Below are positions 1-8,563 of a stretch of 35,101 nucleotides of DNA, piece after piece (the first letter of the stretch is position 1; every line of letters starts with the position of its first letter). Origin of the DNA: Myxococcus llanfairpwllgwyngyllgogerychwyrndrobwllllantysiliogogogochensis (GTDB lineage: Bacteria; Myxococcota; Myxococcia; Myxococcales; Myxococcaceae). The notes under the pieces were generated by a model, which saw nothing but the letters and a program-made list of their open reading frames with translations, had not been told where the DNA came from and did no database searches. Where the stretch lies: contig NZ_VIFM01000107.1 in assembly GCF_006636215.1 (NCBI RefSeq), forward strand, positions 1 through 35,101. Reading direction: 5' to 3'. The position numbers and the translations under genes are program-made.

Positions 1-316
1 CGTCGGAAGCGAGCGGGGCGGAGGGCACGAGCTCCGGGCTCTTCCTGTCCACCCACTTGCGCAGCAGGGCGATGGGCGTCCCGGCGAGCACGACGATGAT
101 GGCGGAGATGGACCACCCGACGGCGAGGATGCGCAGCGCGGCGGGCAGCTCCACGTGGGGGCCCGCCAGCAGGGGGAACAGCCACACGGCCAGGGACATC
201 ACCGAGCCGCCCAGCAGCACCCACCGCCGCCACCCACGCAACAGGTCGGGCCAGAGCGCGCGCAGCACGGCCCATGCGCCCACATAGACCAAGAGGAGAA
301 GCAACGGCCTGACCAT
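1..316 (-). CDS. Membrane protein, N-terminal fragment (runs off the window)
   Basis: The first 105 residues of a leftward gene lie in the window. The ATG at 316 is preceded by GGGAG about 8 bases upstream. Three hydrophobic stretches are visible, at about residues 3-20, 34-52 and 60-86. They are followed by a basic, cytoplasm-like segment (LRKWVDRKSPEL), so this is an integral inner-membrane protein with at least three membrane spans before the cut. No catalytic motif is visible in this part. Some myxobacterial metallophosphoesterases begin with a similar membrane domain, but that is only a guess because the C-terminal part is missing. The FHA gene lies 183 bases upstream on the same strand, so the two could be co-transcribed. 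Confidence 0.6.
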   Translation of the reverse strand, partial: MVRPLLLLLVYVGAWAVLRALWPDLLRGWRRWVLLGGSVMSLAVWLFPLLAGPHVELPAALRILAVGWSISAIIVVLAGTPIALLRKWVDRKSPELVPSAPLASD

Positions 317-499
317 CCACACACTCCCACGCGCTGAAGAGCGGGAGTCATAGCGGCGACCCGCCTGCCTCGCCGCACGAAGTGGCTCAATGTAGGAGAG
401 GACGGGGCCTCGTGCGAGCCGGGCTCGGCCGGGAGCAGGGGCGCGCCAGGCCGCCCTCCCTACGCGCAAGCCGGGTGTGGCATTCCCGCGAGGAGCGAA

Positions 500-1036
500 T
501 CAGCGGTGGGTGCCGGGGCTGGCCATGCGCAGGTGCGCGTGCAGCGTCTCCGTGCGCAGGTAGAGGAACTGGGCGTCGCCGAAACCCAGCGCGTCGCCGT
601 CCGTGAGCAGGACCTCCTGCTCCGCGGTGAGCGACGAGGCGTTGACCCACGTTCCGTTCATCGAGCCCACGTCCTTCACCGAGCAGTCGCCCCGTGACTC
701 GTGCCACTTCAGCGTGGCGTGGTGCTTGGAGACGGATGGGTCCGGGACGAGCAGCGCGCAGCCCTCCATCCTCCCCACGGTGAGTTCGTGGCCATCCATG
801 GCGGGACGCAGGAAGTGGACCTCCAGCGCGTCGAAGCCCCGGAGCATGACGAAGAGGCGGTCCACCAGTCGGCTGCGATGGGCCATGCCCACGGTGCGCG
901 CCTCACCCAGCCGCATCGCCACCTGCTGGAAGACAGGCTCGGGCGGCTGTTGGACGAGGACCACGGGCCCGGAAGCGTCGAGGAAGGCTTCCAGGGTTGC
1001 CAGGGCGAACGGGCGAAGTTGCTTCACGGACGGCAT
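500..1036 (-). CDS. FHA domain protein
   Basis: A 178-residue soluble protein with a C-terminal forkhead-associated domain at about residues 85-165. The canonical pattern is readable: the GR of VGRMEG, SKHHATL, then VKDVGSMNGTWVN. This is the phosphothreonine-binding signature (G-R, S-x-x-H, N-G-T). FHA domains bind phosphothreonine peptides and in myxobacteria usually work with Ser/Thr kinases. The N-terminal 80 residues (starting MPSVKQLRPFALATLEAF) match nothing I recognise and may be a separate small domain. There is no signal peptide or membrane segment, so it is probably cytoplasmic. The ribosome binding site is weak. Identification of the FHA domain is firm; the partner kinase is unknown. 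Confidence 0.9.
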   Translation of the reverse strand: MPSVKQLRPFALATLEAFLDASGPVVLVQQPPEPVFQQVAMRLGEARTVGMAHRSRLVDRLFVMLRGFDALEVHFLRPAMDGHELTVGRMEGCALLVPDPSVSKHHATLKWHESRGDCSVKDVGSMNGTWVNASSLTAEQEVLLTDGDALGFGDAQFLYLRTETLHAHLRMASPGTHR

Positions 1037-1347
1037 GGTGGCCCCAACTTAACCTGGAGGACGCGCTGGACGCTCGCGCCCTCCGCGCGCTCCAGGCTCC
1101 CGTCCACCAGACAACGCTCCTGTGCGAGGGCGCCGGAGCCCGCGCGACCAGGATGAGCGGAAGCTTTCACGACGGGCGTTCTCACACCCAATCCATGCGC
1201 AGTGATTGCGGCGGGCTGTAATCCCAGGCTCGGGAATGGGCTGAAAACATTTCAGATAGCGGCAATCAACGATAGAGGAGGAAATACAAACATTGCATAT
1301 GGGCAGTGGGGCTCAGGTCGGTGAGCTCCATCACCAGGAGAACCCAT
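1037..1347. other. Divergent intergenic region
   Basis: A 311-base region between the leftward FHA gene and the rightward small lipoprotein gene, so it should hold promoters for both. Its right half (about 1240-1300) is clearly more AT-rich than the surroundings and contains a perfect short dyad at 1241-1255. No credible gene is seen. A GAGGAGG at about 1275 is not followed by a start codon at useful spacing. The functional Shine-Dalgarno is the AGGAG at 1336-1340. Confidence 0.5.
1241..1255. promoter_or_regulatory. Dyad upstream of Cys-rich lipoprotein
   Basis: CTGAAA-ACA-TTTCAG is a perfect 6+6 inverted repeat about 90 bases before the lipoprotein start, in a locally AT-rich stretch. It could be an operator or a small hairpin in the 5' leader. 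No regulator is identified. Confidence 0.3.
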
Positions 1348-1701
1348 ATGAAAGCGCTGTCATTCATCGTGGTCGCGGGGCTCGCCGTTGGAATGCTCAC
1401 GGGCTGTGGTCCCGAGACGTCTTCGCCCGAGGCCGTCTCCGGAGAGCTGGGCCCACGTTATGAGGCGACGCGCGCCGATGGCACGCCCGTGACGGTGCGG
1501 GATGCCTCGGGAGAGAACAACCTGAGCGCGCAGTCCATCGAGGGAGAGCGCACCCTCACCCAGGCGGCGTGCTGGGTGACGCTCCAGTGGTGTAGCGAGC
1601 CGGGCACCGGCGACATCGTCTGCACCCAGAACGGCGGCTGCACCACCGCGCAGTTCATCGCGGCGTGCATCTCGCTGGCTGAAGATATCTGCGGAATCTG
1701 A
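1348..1701 (+). CDS. Small Cys-rich lipoprotein
   Basis: A 117-residue predicted lipoprotein. The start at 1348 is chosen because AGGAG lies 7 bases upstream and the protein then begins with a normal signal sequence (MKALSFIVVAGLAVGM) ending in the lipobox LTGC. An in-frame GTG further upstream would bury this signal. After the lipidated Cys there is a Ser/Glu-rich linker, then a compact C-terminal half with six cysteines (CWVTLQWC, IVC, GGC, AAC, DIC) that could form three disulfides in the periplasm or on the surface. No family is recognised. It is followed by a good terminator-like hairpin, so it is probably a single-gene transcript. Confidence 0.75.
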   Translation: MKALSFIVVAGLAVGMLTGCGPETSSPEAVSGELGPRYEATRADGTPVTVRDASGENNLSAQSIEGERTLTQAACWVTLQWCSEPGTGDIVCTQNGGCTTAQFIAACISLAEDICGI

Positions 1702-1717
1702 AACATCCGTGGATAGG

Positions 1718-1750
1718 CAGCGTCAGTCCGTAAATCGGGCTGACGCTGTT
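1718..1750 (+). terminator. Rho-independent-like terminator
   Basis: A 12-base-pair stem with one G-T pair (1718-1729 with 1737-1748) and a 7-base loop, followed by only a short T run. It starts 17 bases after the stop codon of the Cys-rich lipoprotein gene. Confidence 0.6.
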
Positions 1751-1935
1751 CCGCTGCTTGCCTGATTCCTCTCACTTTCCGTGGGGCCTGACATGGTTCC
1801 AGGGAGGCGTGGGTGTGCGACATTGGGCAGCCGAGCGCGGGGCCCACGCACGCGGGGCATGCCAGGGCTGTGCGTGGTGCGGTGCGTCGTGAGACAAGGC
1901 TTTGCTCGGGTGACGTCTCCGGTTACATCCTCGTG

Positions 1936-1951
1936 ACACAAACATCTGTGT
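1936..1951. promoter_or_regulatory. Dyad just upstream of large lipoprotein gene
   Basis: ACACA-AACATC-TGTGT is a 5+5 inverted repeat ending 22 bases before the preferred start codon at 1974. It may be an operator or part of the leader. The evidence is sequence symmetry only. Confidence 0.25.
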
Positions 1952-1973
1952 TCGCATGAGGAGTCCTCGGACC

Positions 1974-4001
1974 ATGTGGGAGCGAATGAAGAAGCGCGGC
2001 GCGTGGGTGCTGGCGTTGTCGTTGCTGGCGATGACCGCGTGTTCGGATTCGGAGGATGACGCGCCGCCGGACGCCGGGCAGGAGCAGCCCGACGGTGGCG
2101 GCACGCCCGACGCGGGGGACTCTGGGACGCAGCTGCCGGCGTTGGAGGTGCCTGAGGGCTGCAACCCGCTGGCGTCGGAGCACGACTGTCTGTTGCCGTA
2201 CCCGTCGAACTACTTCCTGCAGGAGGACGCGGCGCTGCCGTCGGGTCACCGCGTGAAGTTGACCACGGCGGCGAAGCTGAAGATGAAGGACGGGACGCCC
2301 TTTGACTTCACGGACCTGCATCCGGCGGATGGCTATTCGCATGGGACGCAGATGCTCGCGCTCTTCCCGGGAGGCGTGGACGCGACGAACCTGCCGCCGG
2401 TGACGCAGCCCACGGCGGCGACCACGGGCGCCACGGTGGTGCTGGACGCGGAAGCAGGCACGGGGGTGCTGCACTTCGCGGAGCTGGACCCGCGCGCGCC
2501 GGATGATGCGCACCGGGCACTGCTGGTGCGGCCAGCGGTGCGGCTGCGCGGTGGCGCGCGCTACATCGTCGCGTTGCGCGGGCTGAAGGCGAAGGACGGG
2601 ACGGCCGTGCCCGTGCCGGAGGGCTTCCGTCGCATCCGGGATGGGCAGACGGCGGGAGACCCGCTGCTGGCGCCCCTGGCCGCGCGGTACGAGGCGGACA
2701 TCTTCCCGGCGCTGGAGGCCGCGGGTATGGCGCGCTCGGAGTTGCAGCTCGCGTGGGACTTCACCACGGAGACGGAGGAGAACGTCACCCGGGACATGAT
2801 GGACGTGCGGCGGCTCGCGATGGAGGCGCTGGAGGCCACGCCGCCTGTCGTGACGGTGACGGAGGTGAAGGACGAGGTGGACGCGAACATCTTCCGCCGC
2901 ATCAAGGGGACGCTGCGGGTGCCGCTCTTCACGGAGACGGCGCAGGCGGGGGCGCTGCTGGCGCGTGACGCGCAGGGCAGGGTGAAGCGCAATGGCGAGG
3001 CGGAGGTGCCCTTCACGCTCCAGATTCCGCGGAGTGTCTGGGGCCAGGCGGTGGCGCCGGTGCGTTTCCTCCAGTTCGGGCACGGCTTCTTCGGCAGCCA
3101 GGGCGAGTCGGACGGCTCGTTCGTCCGGCCCTTCGTGCAGGCGACGAAGATGGTGGTGATGACGGTGGACTGGTGGGGCATGTCGCAGGCGGACGCGCCG
3201 GGGGTGATTGGCGCCATGTCGCAGCAGCCCGCGCAGACGCTGCGTTTCACGGACCGGGTGCATCAGGGCATGGTGAACCAGATGGCCGTCACCTACGCGG
3301 CGCGGACCACGTTGAAGGACCTGGCGGAGCTCAAGGACAACGGGGTGCTCGTGTATGACCCGGACCAGACGTACTTCTACGGCATCAGCCAGGGGCACAT
3401 CCTGGGTGGGACGTACGTGGCGCTGTCGCCGCACATCTCACGGGCGGTGTTCAGCGTGGGTGGGGCGGACTTCTCGCTGATGATGTTCCGGGCGAAGCCG
3501 TTCGCGATGTTCCTCCAGGCGATTGCGGCGGCGGTGCCGGACGCGTTGGACCAGCAGAAGTTCGCGGCGCTGACGCAGACGAGCTTCGACCGCATCGACC
3601 CGATTACCTATGCACCGCACGTGGTGACGACGCTGTACACCGGTGGACCGGCGTCGCGTCGGGTGTTGGTGCAGTACGGGCTGGGGGATGCGCAGGTGCC
3701 CAACGTGGCCACGGAGCTGCACGCGCGGGCGATGGGGCTGACGCAGCAGTTGCCGGCGACGTGGCGGGTGCCGGAGCTGCCGGTGTTCGAGGGCGCCATC
3801 GACAGCGCTGCGCTGGTGCAGTTCGACTTCGGGCTGCCCACGCCGCTGCCGGGCACGGTGGCGGACCTGCCGGCGCAGGACAATCCGGTGCATGAGGGCG
3901 TGCGGCGCAACGTGAAGGGCCGCGAGCAGGTGGACCTCTTCCTGCGACCGGACGGCAAGGTGGAGACCACCTGCGGCGGCGTCTGTCTCGGCGCCAACTG
4001 A
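1974..4001 (+). CDS. Large lipoprotein, putative alpha/beta-hydrolase
   Basis: About 675 residues. ATG 1974 is preferred over the in-frame ATG at 1956 because GAGGAG ends 10 bases upstream of it; ATG 1986 is also possible. The N-terminus is a lipoprotein signal (basic MWERMKKRG, hydrophobic core, lipobox MTAC). It is followed by an Asp/Pro/Gly-rich linker typical of myxobacterial surface lipoproteins. In the C-terminal third there is a lipase/esterase-type nucleophile elbow, YGISQG (Ser at about residue 472). Further on, GLGDAQVP fits the usual acid residue, and a His such as that in NPVHEGV could complete a triad. The fold assignment rests on these motifs. The substrate is unknown; an extracellular esterase or lipase is the simplest guess. 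It ends in a convergent arrangement with the acyl-CoA ligase gene. Confidence 0.7.
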   Translation: MWERMKKRGAWVLALSLLAMTACSDSEDDAPPDAGQEQPDGGGTPDAGDSGTQLPALEVPEGCNPLASEHDCLLPYPSNYFLQEDAALPSGHRVKLTTAAKLKMKDGTPFDFTDLHPADGYSHGTQMLALFPGGVDATNLPPVTQPTAATTGATVVLDAEAGTGVLHFAELDPRAPDDAHRALLVRPAVRLRGGARYIVALRGLKAKDGTAVPVPEGFRRIRDGQTAGDPLLAPLAARYEADIFPALEAAGMARSELQLAWDFTTETEENVTRDMMDVRRLAMEALEATPPVVTVTEVKDEVDANIFRRIKGTLRVPLFTETAQAGALLARDAQGRVKRNGEAEVPFTLQIPRSVWGQAVAPVRFLQFGHGFFGSQGESDGSFVRPFVQATKMVVMTVDWWGMSQADAPGVIGAMSQQPAQTLRFTDRVHQGMVNQMAVTYAARTTLKDLAELKDNGVLVYDPDQTYFYGISQGHILGGTYVALSPHISRAVFSVGGADFSLMMFRAKPFAMFLQAIAAAVPDALDQQKFAALTQTSFDRIDPITYAPHVVTTLYTGGPASRRVLVQYGLGDAQVPNVATELHARAMGLTQQLPATWRVPELPVFEGAIDSAALVQFDFGLPTPLPGTVADLPAQDNPVHEGVRRNVKGREQVDLFLRPDGKVETTCGGVCLGAN

Positions 4002-4016
4002 CGTCACTCGCATCCT

Positions 4017-4056
4017 GCACGGTCCGCGCTCATCGCCTGACGCGGACCGTGCTTTC
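4017..4056. terminator. Terminator between convergent genes
   Basis: A perfect 12-base-pair stem (4017-4028 with 4041-4052) with a 12-base loop, followed on the + strand by TTTC. It sits between the stop of the lipoprotein gene (4001) and the stop of the leftward acyl-CoA ligase gene (4080), so it could serve both directions. Confidence 0.7.
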
Positions 4057-4079
4057 AGCTTCGAGACCGCCCGTTCAAC

Positions 4080-5696
4080 TCACCCTGTGGCGCTCTTGAG
4101 CAGGTGGTCGCCGTAGTCCTCGCGCAGCTTCGTCTTGAGGAACTTGCCGGTGGACGTGCGGGGAATCTGGGCGATGAAGAGGTAGTCGTCCGGCAGCCAG
4201 AATTTGGCGAACTGTTTCGCCAGGTGCTCGGCCAGTTCCTCTTTCGTCGCCGCCTGTCCCGGCTTGAGCACCACCGCCGCCAGCGGGCGCTCGTCCCAGC
4301 GGGTGTGCCGCGCGGCGAACACCGCCGCCTCCAGCACCGCCGGGTGGCTCATCAGCGCGTTCTCCAGCGCCACCGACGAAATCCACTCGCCGCCCGACTT
4401 GATGACGTCCTTGCTCCGGTCGCAGATGCGGACATACCCATCCGCGTCCAGCGTGACGACGTCACCCGTCTTGAACCAGCCGTCGGACGTGAAGCGGTCC
4501 TGTCCCTCGCCGCCGTAATACGAGCCCGCCACCCACGGTCCGCGCACCTCCAGCTCGCCCATCGTCGAACCGTCCCACGGCAACGGCTTGCCCTCCTCGC
4601 TCATCACCCGCGTCTCCACGAACGGCAGCGCGAAGCCCTGCGAGCCCTGCGCCGCCAGCTGCGTCTTCGCGTCCGCGTGGCGAAGCTCCTGCTTCACCTT
4701 CGCCATGGTGCCCACCGGGTTCATCTCCGTCATGCCCCAGGCGTGCGTCACCTCCAGCCCGTGCCGCTGCCGGAAGCCGTCAATCATCGCCGGGGGCGCC
4801 GCCGAGCCCCCAATCAACATGGTCCGCATCGCGCTCAGGTCCCACTTCTTCGGGTCCTGGTCCAACAGCGCGAGAATCCCCAGCCAGATGGTGGGCACAC
4901 CCCCCGCCACCGTCACCTTCTCCGTCGCCATCAACTCCAACAGCGACGGCGGGTCCAGGTGCGGCCCCGGCATCACCATGCGCGCGCCGGTGATGATCGC
5001 GTCGAAAGGGAGTCCCCACGCCGCCGCGTGGAACATGGGCACCACCGGCAGCACCGAGTCCGCCTCGCCAATGCCCGTCAAATCCTTCATGCAGCACACC
5101 AACGTGTGCAACACGATGGAGCGGTGGCTGAACAGCACACCCTTCGGGTTGCCCGTCGTCCCCGACGTGTAGCAGAGCATCGCCGCGCTGTTCTCCTCCA
5201 GCGTCGGGAAGTCGAAGTCCACTGACTCCTTCGCCAGTAGCTGCTCGTAGTCCAGCATCCCCTCCGGCGCGGGCCCCGCGTCCGGGATGACGATGACGTG
5301 GCGGATGCTGGGCACCTGCGCCGCGAACTTCTCGAACAGCGGCAACAGCGAGCGGTCCACCAGCACCACCGAGTCCTCCGCGTGCCGCGCGATGTAGGCC
5401 AGGTCGTTCGGGTGCAGGCGCAGATTCAGCGTGTGCACCACCGCGCCCATCGCCGGAATGCCGAAGTACGCCTCCAGGTGCCGGTAGTGGTTCCAGCTCA
5501 GCGTCGCCACCCGGTCGCCCGCCTTCACCCCCAGCCGCGTCAGCGCGTTCATCAACTGACACGTGCGCCGGTGGAAGTCCGCATAGGTATAGCGGTGCGT
5601 CGTCTTGTCCGGATTGCGGCTGACGATTTCCGAGCGCGGGAAGTACGTCCGCGCGCGCTCCAGGAAATGCGTCAGGGTGAGCGGGAAGTCCATCAT
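4080..5696 (-). CDS. Long-chain acyl-CoA synthetase (AMP-forming)
   Basis: About 538 residues of the ANL adenylating superfamily, which activate a fatty acid with ATP and CoA. The AMP/P-loop motif LCYTSGTTGNPKGV is at about residues 175-190. Later motifs are also present: HAWGMTEMNP (A5), GWFKTGDVV with DGYVRICDRSKDVIKSGGEWIS (A7-A8), and the C-terminal catalytic Lys region TSTGKFLKTKLRE. Length and motif order match medium/long-chain fatty-acid-CoA ligases. The start at 5696 (MMDFPLT) follows AGGA; GTG 5717 and ATG 5711 are alternatives. It is the third of three leftward genes after the amidase and phosphofructokinase, 116 bases after the latter. The chain-length preference cannot be read from sequence. 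Confidence 0.93.
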   Translation of the reverse strand: MMDFPLTLTHFLERARTYFPRSEIVSRNPDKTTHRYTYADFHRRTCQLMNALTRLGVKAGDRVATLSWNHYRHLEAYFGIPAMGAVVHTLNLRLHPNDLAYIARHAEDSVVLVDRSLLPLFEKFAAQVPSIRHVIVIPDAGPAPEGMLDYEQLLAKESVDFDFPTLEENSAAMLCYTSGTTGNPKGVLFSHRSIVLHTLVCCMKDLTGIGEADSVLPVVPMFHAAAWGLPFDAIITGARMVMPGPHLDPPSLLELMATEKVTVAGGVPTIWLGILALLDQDPKKWDLSAMRTMLIGGSAAPPAMIDGFRQRHGLEVTHAWGMTEMNPVGTMAKVKQELRHADAKTQLAAQGSQGFALPFVETRVMSEEGKPLPWDGSTMGELEVRGPWVAGSYYGGEGQDRFTSDGWFKTGDVVTLDADGYVRICDRSKDVIKSGGEWISSVALENALMSHPAVLEAAVFAARHTRWDERPLAAVVLKPGQAATKEELAEHLAKQFAKFWLPDDYLFIAQIPRTSTGKFLKTKLREDYGDHLLKSATG

Positions 5697-5765
5697 GCGT
5701 CCTGGAAGCATCGGCACCGTCCCTTCACTGCGAGGGGTAGGCCACCGATGCTACCGGATGCGCAC

Positions 5766-5796
5766 ACGAGCCAGCGTCCCGCGTCATGCGGCTCGT
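5766..5796 (-). terminator. Weak hairpin after phosphofructokinase gene
   Basis: ACGAGCC and GGCTCGT form a 7-base-pair stem with a 17-base loop between the phosphofructokinase stop (5813) and the acyl-CoA ligase start. There is no T tract in the leftward direction, so attenuation or no function are equally possible. Confidence 0.25.
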
Positions 5797-5812
5797 TTGT
5801 TATCGCACTGCG

Positions 5813-6850
5813 TCAGCCGAAGAAGACCTGGGCGACCTCGAAGAACTCCTTGGGCACCTTCTTGAGCTCCTTCGTCGCGGCGGACAGGTCCACGCTGATG
5901 ATTTCGTTGCCCTTGAGCGCGGCCATCTTCCCGAACTCGCCTCGGGCCACCATGTCGCAGGCGTGGACGCCGTAGCGGGTGGCGAGCACGCGGTCATGCG
6001 CGGTGGGTGCGCCGCCGCGCTGGATGTGGCCCAGCACGGATACGCGCGTCTCGAAGCCGGTGCGGCGCTCGATTTCGTGCGCGACGATGTTGCCCACGCC
6101 GCCCAGGCGCGGCCGGCCTGCTTCGTCCAGCGCGCCGCTGGTGACGAGCTGCTCGTTCTGGTCCGCCGCCAGTTTGATGCGCGTGCCTTCCGCGACGACG
6201 ACGATGGAGAAGGTGCGCCCGCCCGCGTGACGGCGCTGGATGTGCTCGGCCACGCGCTCCAGGTCGGCGGGAATCTCCGGGACGAGGATGACGTCCGCGC
6301 CGCCGGCGATGCCCGCGTAGGTGGCAATCCAGCCCACGTGCCGGCCCATGACCTCGCAGACGATGACGCGCTTGTGGGACTCGGCGGTGGAGTGCAGCCG
6401 GTCCACGGCCTCCGTGGCGATGGCCACGGCGGTGTCGAAGCCGAAGGTGAACTCCGTGCCGTTGAGGTCGTTGTCGATGGTCTTCGGCACGCCGACGATG
6501 CGCAGCCCCTCTTCCGACATGCGCGTGGCGGCGGACAGCGTGCCCTCGCCGCCGATGGCGATGACGGCGTGGATGCCATTGCGCTCTATCGCGCGCTTGA
6601 CCTTCTCCAGCCCGTTCTCGACCTTGAAGGGGTTGACGCGCGAGGTGCCGAGGATGGTGCCGCCCCGGTGGAGGATTCCGGAGGTGGTCTCCCGCGTGAG
6701 GCGGAAGTGGTTGTCCTCGAGCAGGCCCTTCCATCCGTCTCGAAGGCCCATCATCTCGAAACCGTGGGCGGTGGCGCGGCGGACGATGGCGCGGATGACG
6801 GCGTTCAGGCCGGGGCAGTCACCCCCGCCGGTGAGCACGGCGACTTTCAT
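5813..6850 (-). CDS. pfkA: 6-phosphofructokinase (PfkA family)
   Basis: A 345-residue PfkA-family enzyme that phosphorylates fructose 6-phosphate to the 1,6-bisphosphate in glycolysis. It starts directly with the nucleotide-binding loop (MKVAVLTGGGDCPGLN). It then has IGGEGTLSAA at the phosphoryl-donor loop, PKTIDNDLNGTEFTFGFDTAV at the sugar-phosphate site with the catalytic TIDND, and MGRHVGW. The donor loop reads G-G-E-G, where the Gly at the position of E. coli Gly104 favours ATP. The Lys in PKTIDND is a residue seen in PPi-dependent and actinobacterial-type enzymes. ATP use is therefore likely but not certain. It lies 78 bases after the amidase gene on the same strand. Myxococcus xanthus has a phosphofructokinase paired with the kinase Pkn4; no kinase gene adjoins this copy. 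Confidence 0.93.
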   Translation of the reverse strand: MKVAVLTGGGDCPGLNAVIRAIVRRATAHGFEMMGLRDGWKGLLEDNHFRLTRETTSGILHRGGTILGTSRVNPFKVENGLEKVKRAIERNGIHAVIAIGGEGTLSAATRMSEEGLRIVGVPKTIDNDLNGTEFTFGFDTAVAIATEAVDRLHSTAESHKRVIVCEVMGRHVGWIATYAGIAGGADVILVPEIPADLERVAEHIQRRHAGGRTFSIVVVAEGTRIKLAADQNEQLVTSGALDEAGRPRLGGVGNIVAHEIERRTGFETRVSVLGHIQRGGAPTAHDRVLATRYGVHACDMVARGEFGKMAALKGNEIISVDLSAATKELKKVPKEFFEVAQVFFG

Positions 6851-6928
6851 GGGGAAGGTTGTATCGCGCCCGGCGCCATGCGTGCTCGCGAAGTTTGCCC
6901 GAGCGCTCTCCGAAGGACGTGGCGACCC

Positions 6929-8356
6929 CTAGCCGAACACCGAGGGGCGCCGGTGCGTCCAGGGGTGCGCCGACTCGAGCTGCGCGGCCAGCCGGAAGAG
7001 GGTGGCCTCGTCGCCGAATCGGGCGATGAACTGGACGCCCACCGGCAGACCCTCCGGGCTCCAATGGAGGGGCACGCTCATGGCCGGGTTGCCCGCCATG
7101 TTCGCCATGGGGCAGTAGGGCGTGAAGGCCGCCGAGCGGAACAGCGGAGCGAGCGGCTCGTCGGGCGGGGCGGCGAAGGTGCCCAGCGTGGGCGCGGGCT
7201 CGGTGACGGTGGGCAGGAGCCACACGTCCACGTCCTCGAAGCGTCGGGCGAAGGCGCGGCCGAAGCGCAGCACTTCCGCCTGGGCGTGCAGGTAGGCCGT
7301 CAGGCCCTGGCTCAGTCCGAACTGGTAGAGCGCCCAGGTGAAGGGCTCGAAGTGCTCGGGCTCCGGGGTGCGGCGCATCCGCCGGCCCAGGCCCTCGATG
7401 CTGTTCACCACGCTGGCGGCCCAGGCCGTCATGAAGTGCTGTCCCAGCTCCTCGTCGCCCGGTATCTGCAGGCTGCCTTCGAGGACGGAGTGGCCCAGGC
7501 CCTCCAGCAGCCGGGCGGTGGCGGCGACGGCGGCCAGGCACTCCGGGTGGATGGGGGCGCCCACGGCGTTGCGCAGCGTCAGGCCGATGCGCAGGCGTCC
7601 GGGTGGCGCGCCGACCTCCATGCTGTAGGGCCGCGTCTTGGGCGGGGCGATGTAGGGCGCGCCCAGGTCGGGGCCCTCGGTGGCGTCCAGCAGGGTGGCG
7701 CTGTCTCGCACCGTGCGGGTGAGGGCATGCTCGCCCACCAGCCAGTGGACGCTGTCCGTCAGCTCCGGTCCGGTGGGGTTGCGGCCCCGGCTGGGCTTGA
7801 GGCCGAACAGGCCGCAGCTCGACGCGGGGATGCGGATGGAGCCTCCGCCGTCGGAGGCATGCGCGAAGGGCACCATGCCGCTGGCCACCGCCGCCGCCGC
7901 GCCGCCGCTGGAGCCTCCGGGCGAGCGCGTCACGTCCCACGGGTTGCGACAGGGGCCGTGCAGCGCGCCCTCCGTGGTGGGCAGGAGGCCCAGCTCCGGC
8001 GTATTGGTTTTTCCCAGCACGACGAGCCCCGCGCGCAGGTGGCGCTTGACCAGCTCACTGTCGTGGTTCGGTGAGAAGTCCTTCGTGAAGCGCGAGCCGA
8101 AGCTCAGCGGGTAGCCCTCCTGTGCGGCGAGCAGGTCCTTGAGCAGGAAGGGCACGCCGGTGAAGGGGCCCTGGGGAAGGGGCGCCTTCGCCCGCGCGCG
8201 CGCCGTGTCGAACTGCGTCTGCACGACGGCGTTGAGCTTCGGGTTGCAGCGCTCGATGCGAGCGATGGCCGCGTCCACCAGCTCCAGTGGCGTGACTTCC
8301 CCGCTGCGGACGAGCTCGGCCTGGGCGGTGGCGTCGAGGCTGACGAAGGGGTCCAT
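6929..8356 (-). CDS. Amidase (amidase-signature family)
   Basis: A 475-residue amidase-signature hydrolase. The Ser-cisSer-Lys triad can be placed: Lys73 in FLLKDLL, Ser149 in SPGGSSGG and the nucleophile Ser173 in DGGGSIRIP. The 24-residue spacing between the two serines is that of the family. Family members hydrolyse carboxamides, and GatA makes Gln-tRNA. No gatB or gatC lies alongside, and the C-terminal half with LHWSPEGLPVGVQFIA is typical of stand-alone amidases, so a free-standing amidase is favoured over GatA. There is no signal peptide, so it should be cytoplasmic. It is the first gene of the leftward amidase-pfk-ligase group. The substrate is unknown. Confidence 0.93.
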   Translation of the reverse strand: MDPFVSLDATAQAELVRSGEVTPLELVDAAIARIERCNPKLNAVVQTQFDTARARAKAPLPQGPFTGVPFLLKDLLAAQEGYPLSFGSRFTKDFSPNHDSELVKRHLRAGLVVLGKTNTPELGLLPTTEGALHGPCRNPWDVTRSPGGSSGGAAAAVASGMVPFAHASDGGGSIRIPASSCGLFGLKPSRGRNPTGPELTDSVHWLVGEHALTRTVRDSATLLDATEGPDLGAPYIAPPKTRPYSMEVGAPPGRLRIGLTLRNAVGAPIHPECLAAVAATARLLEGLGHSVLEGSLQIPGDEELGQHFMTAWAASVVNSIEGLGRRMRRTPEPEHFEPFTWALYQFGLSQGLTAYLHAQAEVLRFGRAFARRFEDVDVWLLPTVTEPAPTLGTFAAPPDEPLAPLFRSAAFTPYCPMANMAGNPAMSVPLHWSPEGLPVGVQFIARFGDEATLFRLAAQLESAHPWTHRRPSVFG

Positions 8357-8563
8357 CCGTCGACTCTACCGCTTTCCTCGCCGACACCTTCTCGTGTGGA
8401 CCGCCATGCATGACGCGTTGCGTTTGTGCGGTATCGGATAGAGACAGTTGCAGCAGTTGTCACAGCCGCTCCTCGTGGTGAACGCGTTCCTGACTCAGGG
8501 CTCGTGTTGGAGGTGGGGCTTCTATGTTCGTGTGCGCGCCTCTTTCGCGAACGGGGAGCCTCC

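Noticed and set aside
1923..3434. 503-codon minus-strand frame opposite the large lipoprotein
   Set aside because: Arg/His-rich shadow. The sense frame has a signal peptide, ribosome binding site and hydrolase motif.
5786..8074. 762-codon open frame on the plus strand across phosphofructokinase and amidase genes
   Set aside because: It is antisense to two clear enzymes, low in complexity (Ala/Gly/Val/Arg-rich) and crosses their gene boundary.
8426..8563. 46-codon N-terminal extension of NagB
   Set aside because: It would add a non-homologous leader. TTG 8564 has a well-placed GGGAG and matches the family N-terminus.
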